64,000 nucleotides of DNA from Clostridium_AW malenominatum. GTDB lineage: Bacteria; Bacillota; Clostridia; Clostridiales; Clostridiaceae. How positions within the stretch are numbered: position 1 is the first letter of the stretch; each line of letters begins with the position of its first letter. The notes beneath the pieces are model-generated. The model searched no databases. It was not told the DNA's origin and saw only the letters and a program-made list of their open reading frames with translations. Shown here one piece after another: positions 50,834 through 60,424 of the stretch. The DNA is taken from contig NZ_BAAACF010000001.1 of NCBI RefSeq assembly GCF_039521365.1, forward strand, positions 1,612,001 to 1,676,000, in the 5' to 3' direction. Made by a program: the position numbers and the translations under genes.

Positions 50834-50865
50834 TAAAAGATGGAAAAAATTTATAAAAATAAAAA

Positions 50866-50894
50866 ATAATAGATAGCTTGATGCTATCTATTAA
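50866..50894 (-). terminator. Terminator of spoIVB
   Basis: Stem AATAGATAGC / GCTATCTATT followed by ATTTTTTATTTTT on the minus strand, so spo0A is transcribed separately from spoIVB. Confidence 0.85.
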
Positions 50895-50898
50895 TTTT

Positions 50899-52113
50899 TT
50901 ATTTTAAAATATCCGAGTCCTTAATCATCCATTCTATATAAATTCCATATCCCGTATCAGGTTTATTTATTAATACATGAGTTACAGCTCCGATTATTTT
51001 GTCTCCTTGAATTATAGGACTACCACTCATTCCTTGAACTATTCCACCTGTTTTCTCTAATAATTCTTTATCTGTTACTTTTATTATCATGCTTTTAGGA
51101 CCGATAGAGTTTTGTGGTAATAATTTTTCTATATTTATATTATACATTTTAGGTTCCTTTTCGTCAATTGTTGTTAGTATTTGTGCTGGTCCTTCCTTAA
51201 TTTCATCTCTTAAAGCTACTTTCATTTTTTTATTATATTTATTTTTCAATGATACATTACTAACTCCAAATATTCCACATTCAGTATTTTTTCTTATTTC
51301 TCCCAGTGTTACATCTTCATCTACGAATATTCCTTTTAATTCTCCAGGAGTTCCCTTTACTCCTTTCCTTACAGATATTATAGATGAACTAACTATTTCA
51401 CCAGAGTTTATACTTAACATAGTTCCTGTATCTACATCTGTTATTGGATGACCTAATGCTGCAAATATTCCCGTTTTATCATCATAAAAAGTTAAAGTTC
51501 CTACTCCTGCTGTTGAATCCCTAATCCATAATCCCATTTTAAAACTTCCATCTTTAGTTTTTACAGGAATTATCTTTTTATTAATTATTGTTCCTTTTCT
51601 ATCTATAGTTACATTTATTTCTTTTCCTTCACAGCTACTTATAAGTGAACTAGCTTTTTCGGAATTTATTATAGGCTCTTCATTAATTTTTATAATACTA
51701 TCTCCAATTTCTATTCCCGCCACCGCTGCAGGACTATTTATCTTACCGTTAGAGCCTTCTAAATCAGATAAAGCTACAACTAATACTCCTTTTGTATTTA
51801 ACTTTACTCCTACTGGCTGACCTCCTGGATAAACGGATAATTCCTTAGGTACAGATTTTAATGATATTGATTTAATTTTTAATAGGCCTAATATACTTAC
51901 ATCTATATTTCTATCTTTCTTATCAAAACCTTGAGATGCTTTTACACTTTTGTCTTCTATTAATTTTATAATACTGCTAGATTTTAATACTTCTCCTTCT
52001 CTTATAAACATAGTTCCAGGTATTTTAAAAGCTTTATAATATGCAACTGAAGACAATAACAGGACGGATAAAGCTATATTATTTATAAATTTAAATTTTA
52101 CCTTTTTTTTCAT
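50899..52113 (-). CDS. spoIVB: SpoIVB serine peptidase
   Basis: 404 residues. N-terminal membrane anchor (about residues 10-28), PDZ domain near residues 105-190 (VGVKLNTKGVLVVALSD ... GDSIIKINEEPI) and S55 peptidase domain with the catalytic serine in QGMSGSPII near residue 365. In the forespore it is secreted into the intermembrane space and triggers pro-sigma-K processing in Bacillus. Its place just before spo0A is conserved in Firmicutes. Confidence 0.94.
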   Translation of the reverse strand: MKKKVKFKFINNIALSVLLLSSVAYYKAFKIPGTMFIREGEVLKSSSIIKLIEDKSVKASQGFDKKDRNIDVSILGLLKIKSISLKSVPKELSVYPGGQPVGVKLNTKGVLVVALSDLEGSNGKINSPAAVAGIEIGDSIIKINEEPIINSEKASSLISSCEGKEINVTIDRKGTIINKKIIPVKTKDGSFKMGLWIRDSTAGVGTLTFYDDKTGIFAALGHPITDVDTGTMLSINSGEIVSSSIISVRKGVKGTPGELKGIFVDEDVTLGEIRKNTECGIFGVSNVSLKNKYNKKMKVALRDEIKEGPAQILTTIDEKEPKMYNINIEKLLPQNSIGPKSMIIKVTDKELLEKTGGIVQGMSGSPIIQGDKIIGAVTHVLINKPDTGYGIYIEWMIKDSDILK

Positions 52114-52242
52114 GTGAGTACCTCCTGTCTTTTTTAATGTTCACAATTAAGTTGCCCTTTTAAAGCTTTTATTATGCTATAAGTTCAATGCATTAATGGA
52201 ATATGTTTCCTTTTAACTCTTTTTTTATTTAACAAAAAACAA

Positions 52243-52280
52243 AAAAAGGTCACAATAATATTAAGTATTGTAACCTTTTT
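52243..52280 (-). terminator. Terminator of the nusB-to-recN cluster
   Basis: Stem AAAAAGGTTACAATA / TATTGTGACCTTTTT followed by TTGTTTTTTG on the minus strand. Confidence 0.85.
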
Positions 52281-52288
52281 AATAAAAA

Positions 52289-53980
52289 TTATTTCTTTAT
52301 TTTTTTAAAATCAGCTAATCTTACCATTTCCTCTGCATTTTTTAAAGTTAGTTCTGTAACATCGCTTCCTCCAATCATTTTAGCTATTTCATTTCTCTTT
52401 TCTTCTTGAGATAACTTAATAATTTGAGTAAAGGTTTTGTCCTCTTTAATTTCCTTACATACTAAATAATGATTATCAGACATACACGCTATTTGAGGTA
52501 AGTGAGTTACACAAAATACCTGATGTTTATAAGAAATAGAATACATCTTTTCTCCAACACTTTGAGCAATTCTTCCACTTATACCAGTATCAATCTCATC
52601 AAAAATTACCGTTGGTATTGCATCTTTTCCTACAAATATAGCTTTTAATGCTAGCATAATTCTAGATAACTCTCCTCCAGAAACAACTTTCTCTAAAGGT
52701 TTTACAGGTTCTCCTGGGTTTGTAGAAATTAAAAATTGCACTAAATCCATACCTTTTTCACCTAGCTGTTCTTTAAGTTCTACAGATACTTTAAAAGTAC
52801 TCTTTTCAAGCCCTACAAAATTCAATTCGCTCTTAACTTTTTGTTCTAGTATAATAGCTCTTTCTTTTCTGATTTTATGTATGTCTTCTCCATAAATCTT
52901 TAATTCTTCTATAATCTTATTTTTCTTTTTATTTAAATCTTCTATTATTTGTCCACTATTTTCTAATTCTTCATATTGAGCAAAAATTTTATTTCTATAC
53001 TCCAATATTTCTTTTATGTTTTTTCCATATTTCTTCTTTAGAACATTAAATTGATATAATCTACTATTTATGGAATTTAATTCATCTTCATCATAATAAA
53101 TAGATTCTTTTATGTCTCTTATAATATGTATTTTTTCTTCAATAGTGTAATAAGCCTCCTGAAGTGACTCAGAAATCTCCTTAATTTTTTCCATATGCAT
53201 TTGAATAGTTTTTAAATCTCTTATGATAAAATTTAAAGCTTTAAGAATAGACTCATTTTCTCCTACTCCATTATATAAGGCTTCGTAGGAGTAATTTAAT
53301 GTTTTATTTATCTTTTCAGAGTTAGATAAAATATTAAATCTTTCCTCTAATTCTTCCTCTTCTCCAATCCTTAATTTTGCATTATCTATTTCTTCTATTT
53401 GATATTTAAGAAAATCTATTAGTTTTTCTCTTTCTCCATCCCTACCAGAAAGTTCATGAATTTTATTTTCTATTTCTCTAAGTTCATTATATAAATTTCT
53501 ATATTTATTTAACAAAGGTTCCAGTTCTTCTTCTCCAAAACCATCTAAATAATTAATATGATTTGTGGAATTAAGCAAATTCTGATTTTCATGCTGACCA
53601 TGTATATCAAGCAAAGTTTCAGTAATTAATTTTACATTGGATATTAAAATTGTTCTCCCATTTACTTTTATAATACTTTTTCCTGATTGAAAAGTTTCTC
53701 TACTTATAATTATCCAATCTTCATATTCAATTCCTTGTTTTATAAGCTCCTCTTTTGTTTTTTCATTACTAAGAGTAAATATGGCTTCCACAAAGGTTTT
53801 GTCTGTTCCAGTCCTTATTAAATCCTTATTAAATTTACCACCCAAAACATAATTTATAGCATCAATTAAAATAGATTTACCGGCTCCCGTTTCACCGGTT
53901 AATACATTGAAACCATCATCAAAAGAAATGCTTAAGTCTTCAATTAATGCAAAATTTTTAATATTTAACTGAAGGAGCAC
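52289..53980 (-). CDS. recN: DNA repair protein RecN
   Basis: 563 residues, usual length. Walker A GETGAGKSIL near residue 30, a long coiled coil (about 150-370) and a C-terminal ABC signature SGGELSRIMLAL with Walker B TVIFDEIDTGISG. RecN is an SMC-like ATPase that gathers double-strand break ends. It follows argR by 11 bp in the conserved order argR-recN. Confidence 0.95.
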   Translation of the reverse strand: MLLQLNIKNFALIEDLSISFDDGFNVLTGETGAGKSILIDAINYVLGGKFNKDLIRTGTDKTFVEAIFTLSNEKTKEELIKQGIEYEDWIIISRETFQSGKSIIKVNGRTILISNVKLITETLLDIHGQHENQNLLNSTNHINYLDGFGEEELEPLLNKYRNLYNELREIENKIHELSGRDGEREKLIDFLKYQIEEIDNAKLRIGEEEELEERFNILSNSEKINKTLNYSYEALYNGVGENESILKALNFIIRDLKTIQMHMEKIKEISESLQEAYYTIEEKIHIIRDIKESIYYDEDELNSINSRLYQFNVLKKKYGKNIKEILEYRNKIFAQYEELENSGQIIEDLNKKKNKIIEELKIYGEDIHKIRKERAIILEQKVKSELNFVGLEKSTFKVSVELKEQLGEKGMDLVQFLISTNPGEPVKPLEKVVSGGELSRIMLALKAIFVGKDAIPTVIFDEIDTGISGRIAQSVGEKMYSISYKHQVFCVTHLPQIACMSDNHYLVCKEIKEDKTFTQIIKLSQEEKRNEIAKMIGGSDVTELTLKNAEEMVRLADFKKIKK

Positions 53981-53991
53981 TTTTTTTCCCC

Positions 53992-54453
53992 CTATTCTTT
54001 AATCATTTTTTTCATTCTTTGGGTTATAGTAATTGCTTGTTCTTGAGTTCTTACAAGAACAAATATAGTATTATCTCCAGCTATAGTACCTGCAATACCT
54101 TCAAATCGCAATGAATCTATTGCTTCTGCAGCTGCTGATGCTGAACCTGATAATGTCTTTATAATTACAAAATTATCAACATTTTCTACGTTTACAACGG
54201 ACTGAGTAAATATATTAACTAATTTATTTGATATATTATTCTCAGCCTGATTTATAGTAGCATACTTATAGTTTCCACTTGAGGATAATACCTTTATTAA
54301 TTTTAATTCTTTTATATCTCTAGAAACTGTAGCCTGGGTAACATTCATACCTGATTTCTTTAATTCTTCTGCTAATTCTTCCTGAGTTTCAATATCTCTT
54401 GTAGCAATTAGTTCAAATATTTTAGCATGACGAGTTACTTTCAAATATATCAC
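53992..54453 (-). CDS. argR: Arginine repressor
   Basis: 153 residues. N-terminal winged helix (ETQEELAEELKKSGMNVTQATVSRDIKELKL) and C-terminal arginine-binding hexamer domain with GTIAGDNTIFVLVR. It represses arginine synthesis genes and activates catabolic ones. Neighbours nadK and recN follow the usual Firmicute order. Confidence 0.95.
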   Translation of the reverse strand: MIYLKVTRHAKIFELIATRDIETQEELAEELKKSGMNVTQATVSRDIKELKLIKVLSSSGNYKYATINQAENNISNKLVNIFTQSVVNVENVDNFVIIKTLSGSASAAAEAIDSLRFEGIAGTIAGDNTIFVLVRTQEQAITITQRMKKMIKE

Positions 54454-54468
54454 CTACTTATCCATAAA

Positions 54469-55293
54469 TTATAACTTTAGTTTTTTTCTTAATAAGCTAA
54501 AATAGTCGTTTTGAAGGTAGCTTAATTTGATTATTTTACACTTATAAGGTGAAGGTTCTATAACAATACTATGAATACCATCTAAATTAATAATTTCTTG
54601 ACCATCAATAGCTAAGTGTACACTACCAAACTTTTTTTCCATTTCTATATCTACTTTACTATCTCCTTCTAAAACTATGCTTCTGATTCCAAGGGAATGA
54701 CTGCATATAGGAGTAATACAAATAACATCCATCGTTGGGTAAATTATCGGCCCACCTGCTGATAAAGAATACGCTGTAGAACCAGTAGGAGTGGATATAA
54801 TAACTCCATCTGAAACGAACGTAGTATAATAATGTTCATTTACACCTATCTTATATTTTACTATTCTACCTACAACATCTTTAGCTATAACAATATCATT
54901 AAGTGCAATAAAAGGAACCTCTCTATTAGGTATTCTGCATTGAATCATTTTTCTCTCTTCTATGTCAAAGTGGCCCTTTAGTAAAGACTCGACTGCTTCT
55001 TTCAAGTATGTACTTTCAGCCTCCGCTAAAAAACCAAGATTTCCTATGTTAATACCCAAAATAGGAACATTGTGCTTCGCTAAAAACTTAGATGCCTTTA
55101 AAATAGTGCCATCTCCGCCTAGTACAATAACAACTTCTAATTCCGAAGTACTTTCATCCTCTAATCCAATAGAATCTTTAAATATTTTAATGTTTAAAGA
55201 TTCGTTATTGCTCTTTAGTATTTCTATTAGATTATTTAGTATTTCACCCTGACCATCCTTGCTTGTATTAACGTTAATGCCAATATTTTTCAT
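54469..55293 (-). CDS. nadK: NAD kinase
   Basis: 274 residues. The GGDGTILKASKFL motif near residue 58, NIGNLGFLAE near residue 85 and PTGSTAYSLSAGGP near residue 170 are the family hallmarks. It phosphorylates NAD to NADP in the cytosol. It follows tlyA by 9 bp. Confidence 0.95.
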   Translation of the reverse strand: MKNIGINVNTSKDGQGEILNNLIEILKSNNESLNIKIFKDSIGLEDESTSELEVVIVLGGDGTILKASKFLAKHNVPILGINIGNLGFLAEAESTYLKEAVESLLKGHFDIEERKMIQCRIPNREVPFIALNDIVIAKDVVGRIVKYKIGVNEHYYTTFVSDGVIISTPTGSTAYSLSAGGPIIYPTMDVICITPICSHSLGIRSIVLEGDSKVDIEMEKKFGSVHLAIDGQEIINLDGIHSIVIEPSPYKCKIIKLSYLQNDYFSLLRKKLKL

Positions 55294-55302
55294 AACTTAC
55301 CT

Positions 55303-56115
55303 CTAATCTAGCTTTCCATGTGATTGTTCTACTATTTCTTTTATACTATCTACGGAAAAGTTCTCAATGTAATTTTGATCTTTTGTAAAATATATTAAAT
55401 ATTCAATATTACCTTCTGGACCCTTTATAGGGGAATATTGAAGGCCTTTTATTTTTAAATTTGATTTATAAATAAAATTCACTATTTTCAATATTACTTC
55501 CTCATGAGTTTCTTTTTCTTTTACTACTCCTTTTTTGCCAACCTTTTCTCTTCCTGCTTCAAATTGCGGTTTTATGAGCGCCACCATTTCTCCACTAGAC
55601 TTCAATATATTTAAAGCTGCTGGAATTACTTTTTCCAAGGATATAAAAGACACATCTATACTACCAAAATCTGCTTCTTCCCCAATATCATCAATAGTTA
55701 CATATCTAAAATTTGTTCTTTCCATACATACAACTCTCGGGTCCACTCTTAACTTCCAAGCCAATTGACCATATCCTACGTCTATAGAAAATACTTTTCT
55801 TGCACCATTTTGTAGCATACAATCTGTAAAGCCTCCTGTTGATGCCCCTATATCCATACAAACTTTATCTTGAAGCTCTATTCCAAAGCTATTGATAGCT
55901 TTTTCTAACTTATACCCGCCACGACTTACATAGGCCATGGCTTCCCCTCTAAATTCAATATTAGAATCTACTTTTACCTTTTCCCCACATTTATCTACTC
56001 TAATTCCGTCAACAAATATTTCTCCTGCCATAATACTTGCCCTAGCTCTTTCTCTTGATGAAAAAAAACCTTTATCTAAAAGTATAATATCTAGTCTATC
56101 TTTTTTATCTGACAT
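55303..56115 (-). CDS. tlyA: TlyA family rRNA 2'-O-methyltransferase
   Basis: 270 residues. N-terminal S4 RNA-binding domain (LDIILLDKGFFSSRERARASI) and a FtsJ-like Rossmann methylase with DIGASTGGFTDCML near residue 85 and FGSIDVSFISL near residue 150. TlyA proteins methylate 16S and 23S rRNA. The place between dxs and nadK is conserved. Confidence 0.92.
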   Translation of the reverse strand: MSDKKDRLDIILLDKGFFSSRERARASIMAGEIFVDGIRVDKCGEKVKVDSNIEFRGEAMAYVSRGGYKLEKAINSFGIELQDKVCMDIGASTGGFTDCMLQNGARKVFSIDVGYGQLAWKLRVDPRVVCMERTNFRYVTIDDIGEEADFGSIDVSFISLEKVIPAALNILKSSGEMVALIKPQFEAGREKVGKKGVVKEKETHEEVILKIVNFIYKSNLKIKGLQYSPIKGPEGNIEYLIYFTKDQNYIENFSVDSIKEIVEQSHGKLD

Positions 56116-56130
56116 GAGTTACTCCTTTTC

Positions 56131-57996
56131 TTACATCATTTTCATAACACTTTGTATAATACCATTTGCATCTAATCCATTAATTTTAAACAACAAATCT
56201 ACTGCACCATGAGGAATAAACGTATCATTAAAGCCTAAGTTTATAATTTTATTTCCCTTGTTAAGTTTGTTTACATAATTTAATACACTAGACCCAAATC
56301 CTCCGTTTAAAATATTATCTTCAATTGTAATTATCTTCTTTCCTTTATAACATAAATCTTTTAACAATTCCTCATCTATAGGTTTTACAAAGTTTCCATT
56401 GATAATTCCTATTTTAATACCGGATTTTAAAAGTTTTTCTCTAGCAATCATAGCTTCATATATCATTCTTCCCACAGCTATTACAACAATATCTTCCCCA
56501 TCTACTATTACTTCCCATTTACCTTTTTTAAATTCCTTTAAAGGTTCTAGTTCAATATTATTATCCCCACCACGAGGATATCTTATAGCTACGGGAGATT
56601 TTTCTTTCATTGCCCATCTTAGCATAGGTTCAATTTCCTCTATCTTTTTAGGCGCCATAACAGTCATATTAGGCATTTGGCATAAATATGACAAATCAAA
56701 TACTCCTTGATGAGTTTCTCCGTCAGCGCCAACTAAACCTGCTCTATCTATAGCTAATATGACAGGTAATTTTTGAATACACACATCATGAAGAATTTGA
56801 TCATAAGCCCTTTGCAAAAAAGTAGAATACACAGCAAAAACAGGCTTTAATCCTTGAGAAGCCATGCCTGCTGCCAAAGTTACTGCATGTTGCTCTGCAA
56901 TTCCAACATCGAATATTCTATTTTTATATTTTTCTCCAAATTCTTGAAGCCCGATACTTTCGCCCATAGCCGCAGTTATTGCAACCAAGCTGTTATCTTC
57001 GCCACCCAACTTTACCATTGCATTCCCAAAGGCTTTTGAATAACTCATAGTCTTGCCACTATTCATTTCACCATTTCTGCAATCAAAGGGACCAACTCCA
57101 TGAAACTTTCCTGGATTACATTCTGCAAAGCTATAGCCTTTACCTTTTTTAGTTATTACATGTATTATTACTGGTTCATCAATTTCTCTTGCCTTTTTTA
57201 AGGTTCTGCTTAATTCTTTAATATTATGACCATCGATAGGCCCAAAATACTTTATACCCATATTTTCAAAAAGCATTCCTGGCACTACCATTTGCTTAAT
57301 TCCATTCTTAACTCTTTCTAAGGTTTTAGCCATACCTTTACCAATATTTGGTATTTTATTCAAGACAGCTTCTACATCACTCTTTAACTTATTATAGCTA
57401 GGTTCAACTCTTATCTTGCCTAGATATCTAGAGATACCGCCAACATTTTTATCTATAGACATTTGATTATCATTCAATATTATTATCATTTTTGTTTTTC
57501 TATACCCAATATCATTTAAAGCTTCAAGAGCCATACCTCCAGTAAGGGCTCCATCGCCAATTACTGAAACCACTTCAAAATTTTCATTTTTTAAATCTCT
57601 AGCCCTTGCCATACCAATTGCTGCTGAAATTGAAGTGCTGCTATGCCCTGTTTCAAAATGGTCATAAGGACTCTCGCTCCTCTTTGGAAAGCCGCTTAAC
57701 CCTCCATATTGCCTTAATGTTCCAAACTGATTCTTTCTACCAGTAAGCATTTTATGAACATAGCTTTGATGTCCTACGTCCCAAATTAGCTTATCTTTGT
57801 TAAAGTCAAAAACATTATAAAGACTTATAGTTAATTCTACTACTCCCAAATTTGACGACAAATGTCCCCCTGTTTTAGAAACATTTTCAATCAAAAACTC
57901 CCTTATTTCCTGAGATAGTAAATCTAACTCTTCAATGGACATTTTTTTGACTTCACTTATATTTTTAAACTCATCTAGTATTTTTCTCATGTTCAT
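56131..57996 (-). CDS. dxs: 1-deoxy-D-xylulose-5-phosphate synthase
   Basis: 621 residues. Thiamine diphosphate motif GDGALTGGMALEALND near residue 150, closing NDNQMSID; histidine in HFETGHSSTS; transketolase part with AEQHAVTLAAGMA and RYPRGG. It makes DXP, the first step of the MEP isoprenoid pathway. The start overlaps the oapA stop (ATGA). In this cluster it is transcribed with ispA and the OLE RNA. Confidence 0.96.
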   Translation of the reverse strand: MNMRKILDEFKNISEVKKMSIEELDLLSQEIREFLIENVSKTGGHLSSNLGVVELTISLYNVFDFNKDKLIWDVGHQSYVHKMLTGRKNQFGTLRQYGGLSGFPKRSESPYDHFETGHSSTSISAAIGMARARDLKNENFEVVSVIGDGALTGGMALEALNDIGYRKTKMIIILNDNQMSIDKNVGGISRYLGKIRVEPSYNKLKSDVEAVLNKIPNIGKGMAKTLERVKNGIKQMVVPGMLFENMGIKYFGPIDGHNIKELSRTLKKAREIDEPVIIHVITKKGKGYSFAECNPGKFHGVGPFDCRNGEMNSGKTMSYSKAFGNAMVKLGGEDNSLVAITAAMGESIGLQEFGEKYKNRIFDVGIAEQHAVTLAAGMASQGLKPVFAVYSTFLQRAYDQILHDVCIQKLPVILAIDRAGLVGADGETHQGVFDLSYLCQMPNMTVMAPKKIEEIEPMLRWAMKEKSPVAIRYPRGGDNNIELEPLKEFKKGKWEVIVDGEDIVVIAVGRMIYEAMIAREKLLKSGIKIGIINGNFVKPIDEELLKDLCYKGKKIITIEDNILNGGFGSSVLNYVNKLNKGNKIINLGFNDTFIPHGAVDLLFKINGLDANGIIQSVMKMM

Positions 57997-58580
57997 CTAT
58001 CCTTCTTTATTATATATACTATTCTTGATACCTTGTCTATTATTCTCTCAGACTCATTCATTGCAAAGCTTTTGCCTAATGCTTTTCCTCCAATGGTGGC
58101 AGCAGCGATTAGTGCTCCTATCAGTGCAGTGGTAATAGTAACGTTAAGCCTTGGAAACATATGGGTCACTTTACCTAATATAAGCACCCCCACTGAACCG
58201 CTCACTATACCACAAACGTCACCTACAACATCGTTACAAAAGTTAGATACCTTATCAGCATTTCTAATTAATTTTACTGCTATTTTAGCACCTGGTATTT
58301 TTTTTGCAGCTTTAGCATGAAAGGGTTTTTCTTCAGCTGCAGTTACAGCTACTCCTATTATATCAAAGATTATTCCAATAAAGATAATAAAAATTAATAT
58401 AATAAAAGCTACTAATATGTTAACATTTCTTAGTAGCACATCGGAAAGAAGATTTACACTTCCTGATATTAATATTGTCCAAAAAACTATTATCAAAACC
58501 CATTTATTATTTCTATTGGAAGATAGCTTGTTTCCATTTTTTGATTCTTTAATATTTTCTCTTTTCGGATATATATCCAA
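57993..58580 (-). CDS. oapA: OLE RNA-associated membrane protein
   Basis: 195 residues; TTG start after AAGGAGG. Several membrane helices (about 27-45, 50-75, 125-150, 155-180) and a basic hydrophilic loop (EEKPFHAKAAKKIPGAKIAVKLIRNADK) that could touch RNA. It lies directly after the OLE RNA and before dxs, as OapA does in other bacteria; the family is also annotated as a CorB-like metal transporter. OapA binds OLE RNA at the membrane. Sequence and position agree well. Confidence 0.85.
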   Translation of the reverse strand: MDIYPKRENIKESKNGNKLSSNRNNKWVLIIVFWTILISGSVNLLSDVLLRNVNILVAFIILIFIIFIGIIFDIIGVAVTAAEEKPFHAKAAKKIPGAKIAVKLIRNADKVSNFCNDVVGDVCGIVSGSVGVLILGKVTHMFPRLNVTITTALIGALIAAATIGGKALGKSFAMNESERIIDKVSRIVYIIKKDR

Positions 58581-58615
58581 AATTCTTCCTCCTTAAAATA
58601 ACTAAATAACATTTA

Positions 58616-59208
58616 GGGAAAAAGTGGTAATATATTAAGTAAAACTTGCGGCTTAGGTCCAGTAGGATTTCCCATAGAATAATCAAAACGTCGCCATTTT
58701 GACGGTTTCCCTTTAATATCCTATCTGCTTTGTCACCAACAACAGGACTGGATTGCCACTTAGTCCGCACTGCAATCCTCAAGATATTTCACCTTGGAAC
58801 AGTCTAGGAGATTTCCTCGACAGTTAGATATCCACCTAGCCTCTTTTGCAATATGGGTTTCAGTAAACAAAGCCCTCGAACCTTTGGCCAAAGTTCTCAG
58901 GTGATCTTACCTCTCCCCACACTACTCAAGGCAGGCTACACTGCACATAGCTTTTATACCACGATGCAGGTTTAATCCAATTTCGTGTATTAGGCGACTA
59001 ACCTAATACACAAAGAATGGTCTCCACGGCAGTAGGGTCAGTTGTCGCATGCCATTGCGGCCGCCCCATCTCCCTTACTCCCAGCACCAGCCCATGACTG
59101 GGCGTCATAAGCCAGCACAAGGAACTTCATCGATATGCCCTTTGACGGATTTTTAGCCCCGCCTTCAGAGGATACTTTCCTGACTAGAATACTGCACCAC
59201 ATTTTCCC
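58616..59208 (-). ncRNA. ole: OLE RNA (ornate, large, extremophilic)
   Basis: 593 nt on the minus strand, clearly richer in G and C than its surroundings and without a real ORF. Terminal arms GGGAAAATGTGG and CCACTTTTTCCC pair (one mismatch) to close the molecule; inner perfect stem GTGTATTAGG / CCTAATACAC at 58984-59010; conserved-looking 3' part with GGACCTAAGCCGCAAG. Size, place between ispA and oapA-dxs, and the adjacent OapA gene identify OLE. In Bacillus halodurans OLE and OapA form a membrane ribonucleoprotein tied to stress and energy adaptation. Confidence 0.9.
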
Positions 59209-59305
59209 TTATATACAATTTTATATATATTAATTTCGATATTTTCAAATTAAATACAATTAACAATAAGACATTTTACATCATATTCGAGTTTAAGTCA
59301 ATGGC

Positions 59306-60175
59306 TTAATGTTCTCTTTTTAATAAGAACAAAGTTAAACTCTTTAAATCATCAGTATTTCTTTTTATGCTATTTAATAATTCCAAACATTCATTAGTCA
59401 ATTTATTACTTAAATCTTTACACTTTTCTAAGCCATATAATTTAATAAATGTAGATTTATTTTGATCACTATCTTTGTTAACTGTTTTTCCTAGGGTAGT
59501 TGTATCTCCAACTATATCTAAAATATCATCTTTAATTTGAAAAGCCAAGCCTAATTTTTCTCCAAATTCTCTCAAAATATCTAAATCTCTTTCTTCTGCT
59601 CCCCCTAGTACTGCCCCAGATAGTATTGCCCCTTTTATTAGCTCTCCAGTTTTTTTACTATGCATATAGAAAATTTCTTCTTCGCTAGCTACCTTATTAG
59701 TAGACATTATATCCACCACTTGACCACCTATCATTCCATTAGCCCCTGAAGCTTTTCCTATTATATCAGCTGCTTTAATCCATGTTTCTCCCTTAGATAA
59801 TGCTTCATGGATCATTATGTTAAAAGCTTCATTCAATAATGCATCTCCTGCTAGAAGCGCTAGAGCTTCTCCAAAAACCATATGGTTCGTAGGCTTCCCC
59901 CTTCTTAATGAATCGTTATCCATAGAAGGTAAATCATCATGAATAAGTGAGTAAGTATGTATCATTTCTATGGCACAGGCGCAGGGCAATACTTCCTTAT
60001 AATTCTCCTTATAAAGAGAGTAAGCTAAAAGAGTAAGTATAGGTCTTATTCTTTTACCACCTACTTCTAGACTGTATAGCATTGATTTATAGATAATTTC
60101 ATTAAAACCTTTTTTATCTTTAAAATAATTCACTAGCCAAAGATCTATTTCCTTCTTTAGTTTTTCTATCTCCAT
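59306..60175 (-). CDS. ispA: Farnesyl/geranyl diphosphate synthase
   Basis: 289 residues from the ATG at 60175, eight bases after GGAGGAGAT; a longer frame has no such site. First aspartate-rich motif DDLPSMDND near residue 85 with RRGKPTNH, second DDILD near residue 225, and GGKRIRP at residue 45. It condenses IPP and DMAPP. It follows xseB by one base and precedes OLE RNA, oapA and dxs. Confidence 0.94.
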   Translation of the reverse strand: MEIEKLKKEIDLWLVNYFKDKKGFNEIIYKSMLYSLEVGGKRIRPILTLLAYSLYKENYKEVLPCACAIEMIHTYSLIHDDLPSMDNDSLRRGKPTNHMVFGEALALLAGDALLNEAFNIMIHEALSKGETWIKAADIIGKASGANGMIGGQVVDIMSTNKVASEEEIFYMHSKKTGELIKGAILSGAVLGGAEERDLDILREFGEKLGLAFQIKDDILDIVGDTTTLGKTVNKDSDQNKSTFIKLYGLEKCKDLSNKLTNECLELLNSIKRNTDDLKSLTLFLLKREH

Positions 60176-60176
60176 T

Positions 60177-60398
60177 TTATATCTCCTCCACTTGGAAGTC
60201 TCTTTCAATATTTTCCGTTAATATCTTAATTTTACCCTCAGCTTCATTTAAAATCTTATATAGTTTATTGCATAAGGCAATTCCCTCTTCGTAGTTTTTC
60301 ATAGAAGCCTCTAAAGCTAATTCCTCTTTATCCATAGTCTCCACTATAGTTTCTAATTTTTTTAAAATATTTTCGTAGCTTTCAATTTTCTTAGCCAT
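60177..60398 (-). CDS. xseB: Exodeoxyribonuclease VII small subunit
   Basis: 73 residues, a two-helix coiled protein (SYENILKKLETIVETMDKEE ... YEEGIALCNKLYKIL) matching XseB (PF02609). It binds XseA in the single-strand exonuclease VII. Confidence 0.92.
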   Translation of the reverse strand: MAKKIESYENILKKLETIVETMDKEELALEASMKNYEEGIALCNKLYKILNEAEGKIKILTENIERDFQVEEI

Positions 60399-60424
60399 TA
60401 AATATCATCCTTTTTATTTTAATA

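Noticed and set aside
58549..58782. 77-residue ORF overlapping oapA and the OLE RNA 3' end
   Set aside because: It lies inside the structured RNA, has no supported start and no protein-like pattern; chance frame in a GC-richer region.
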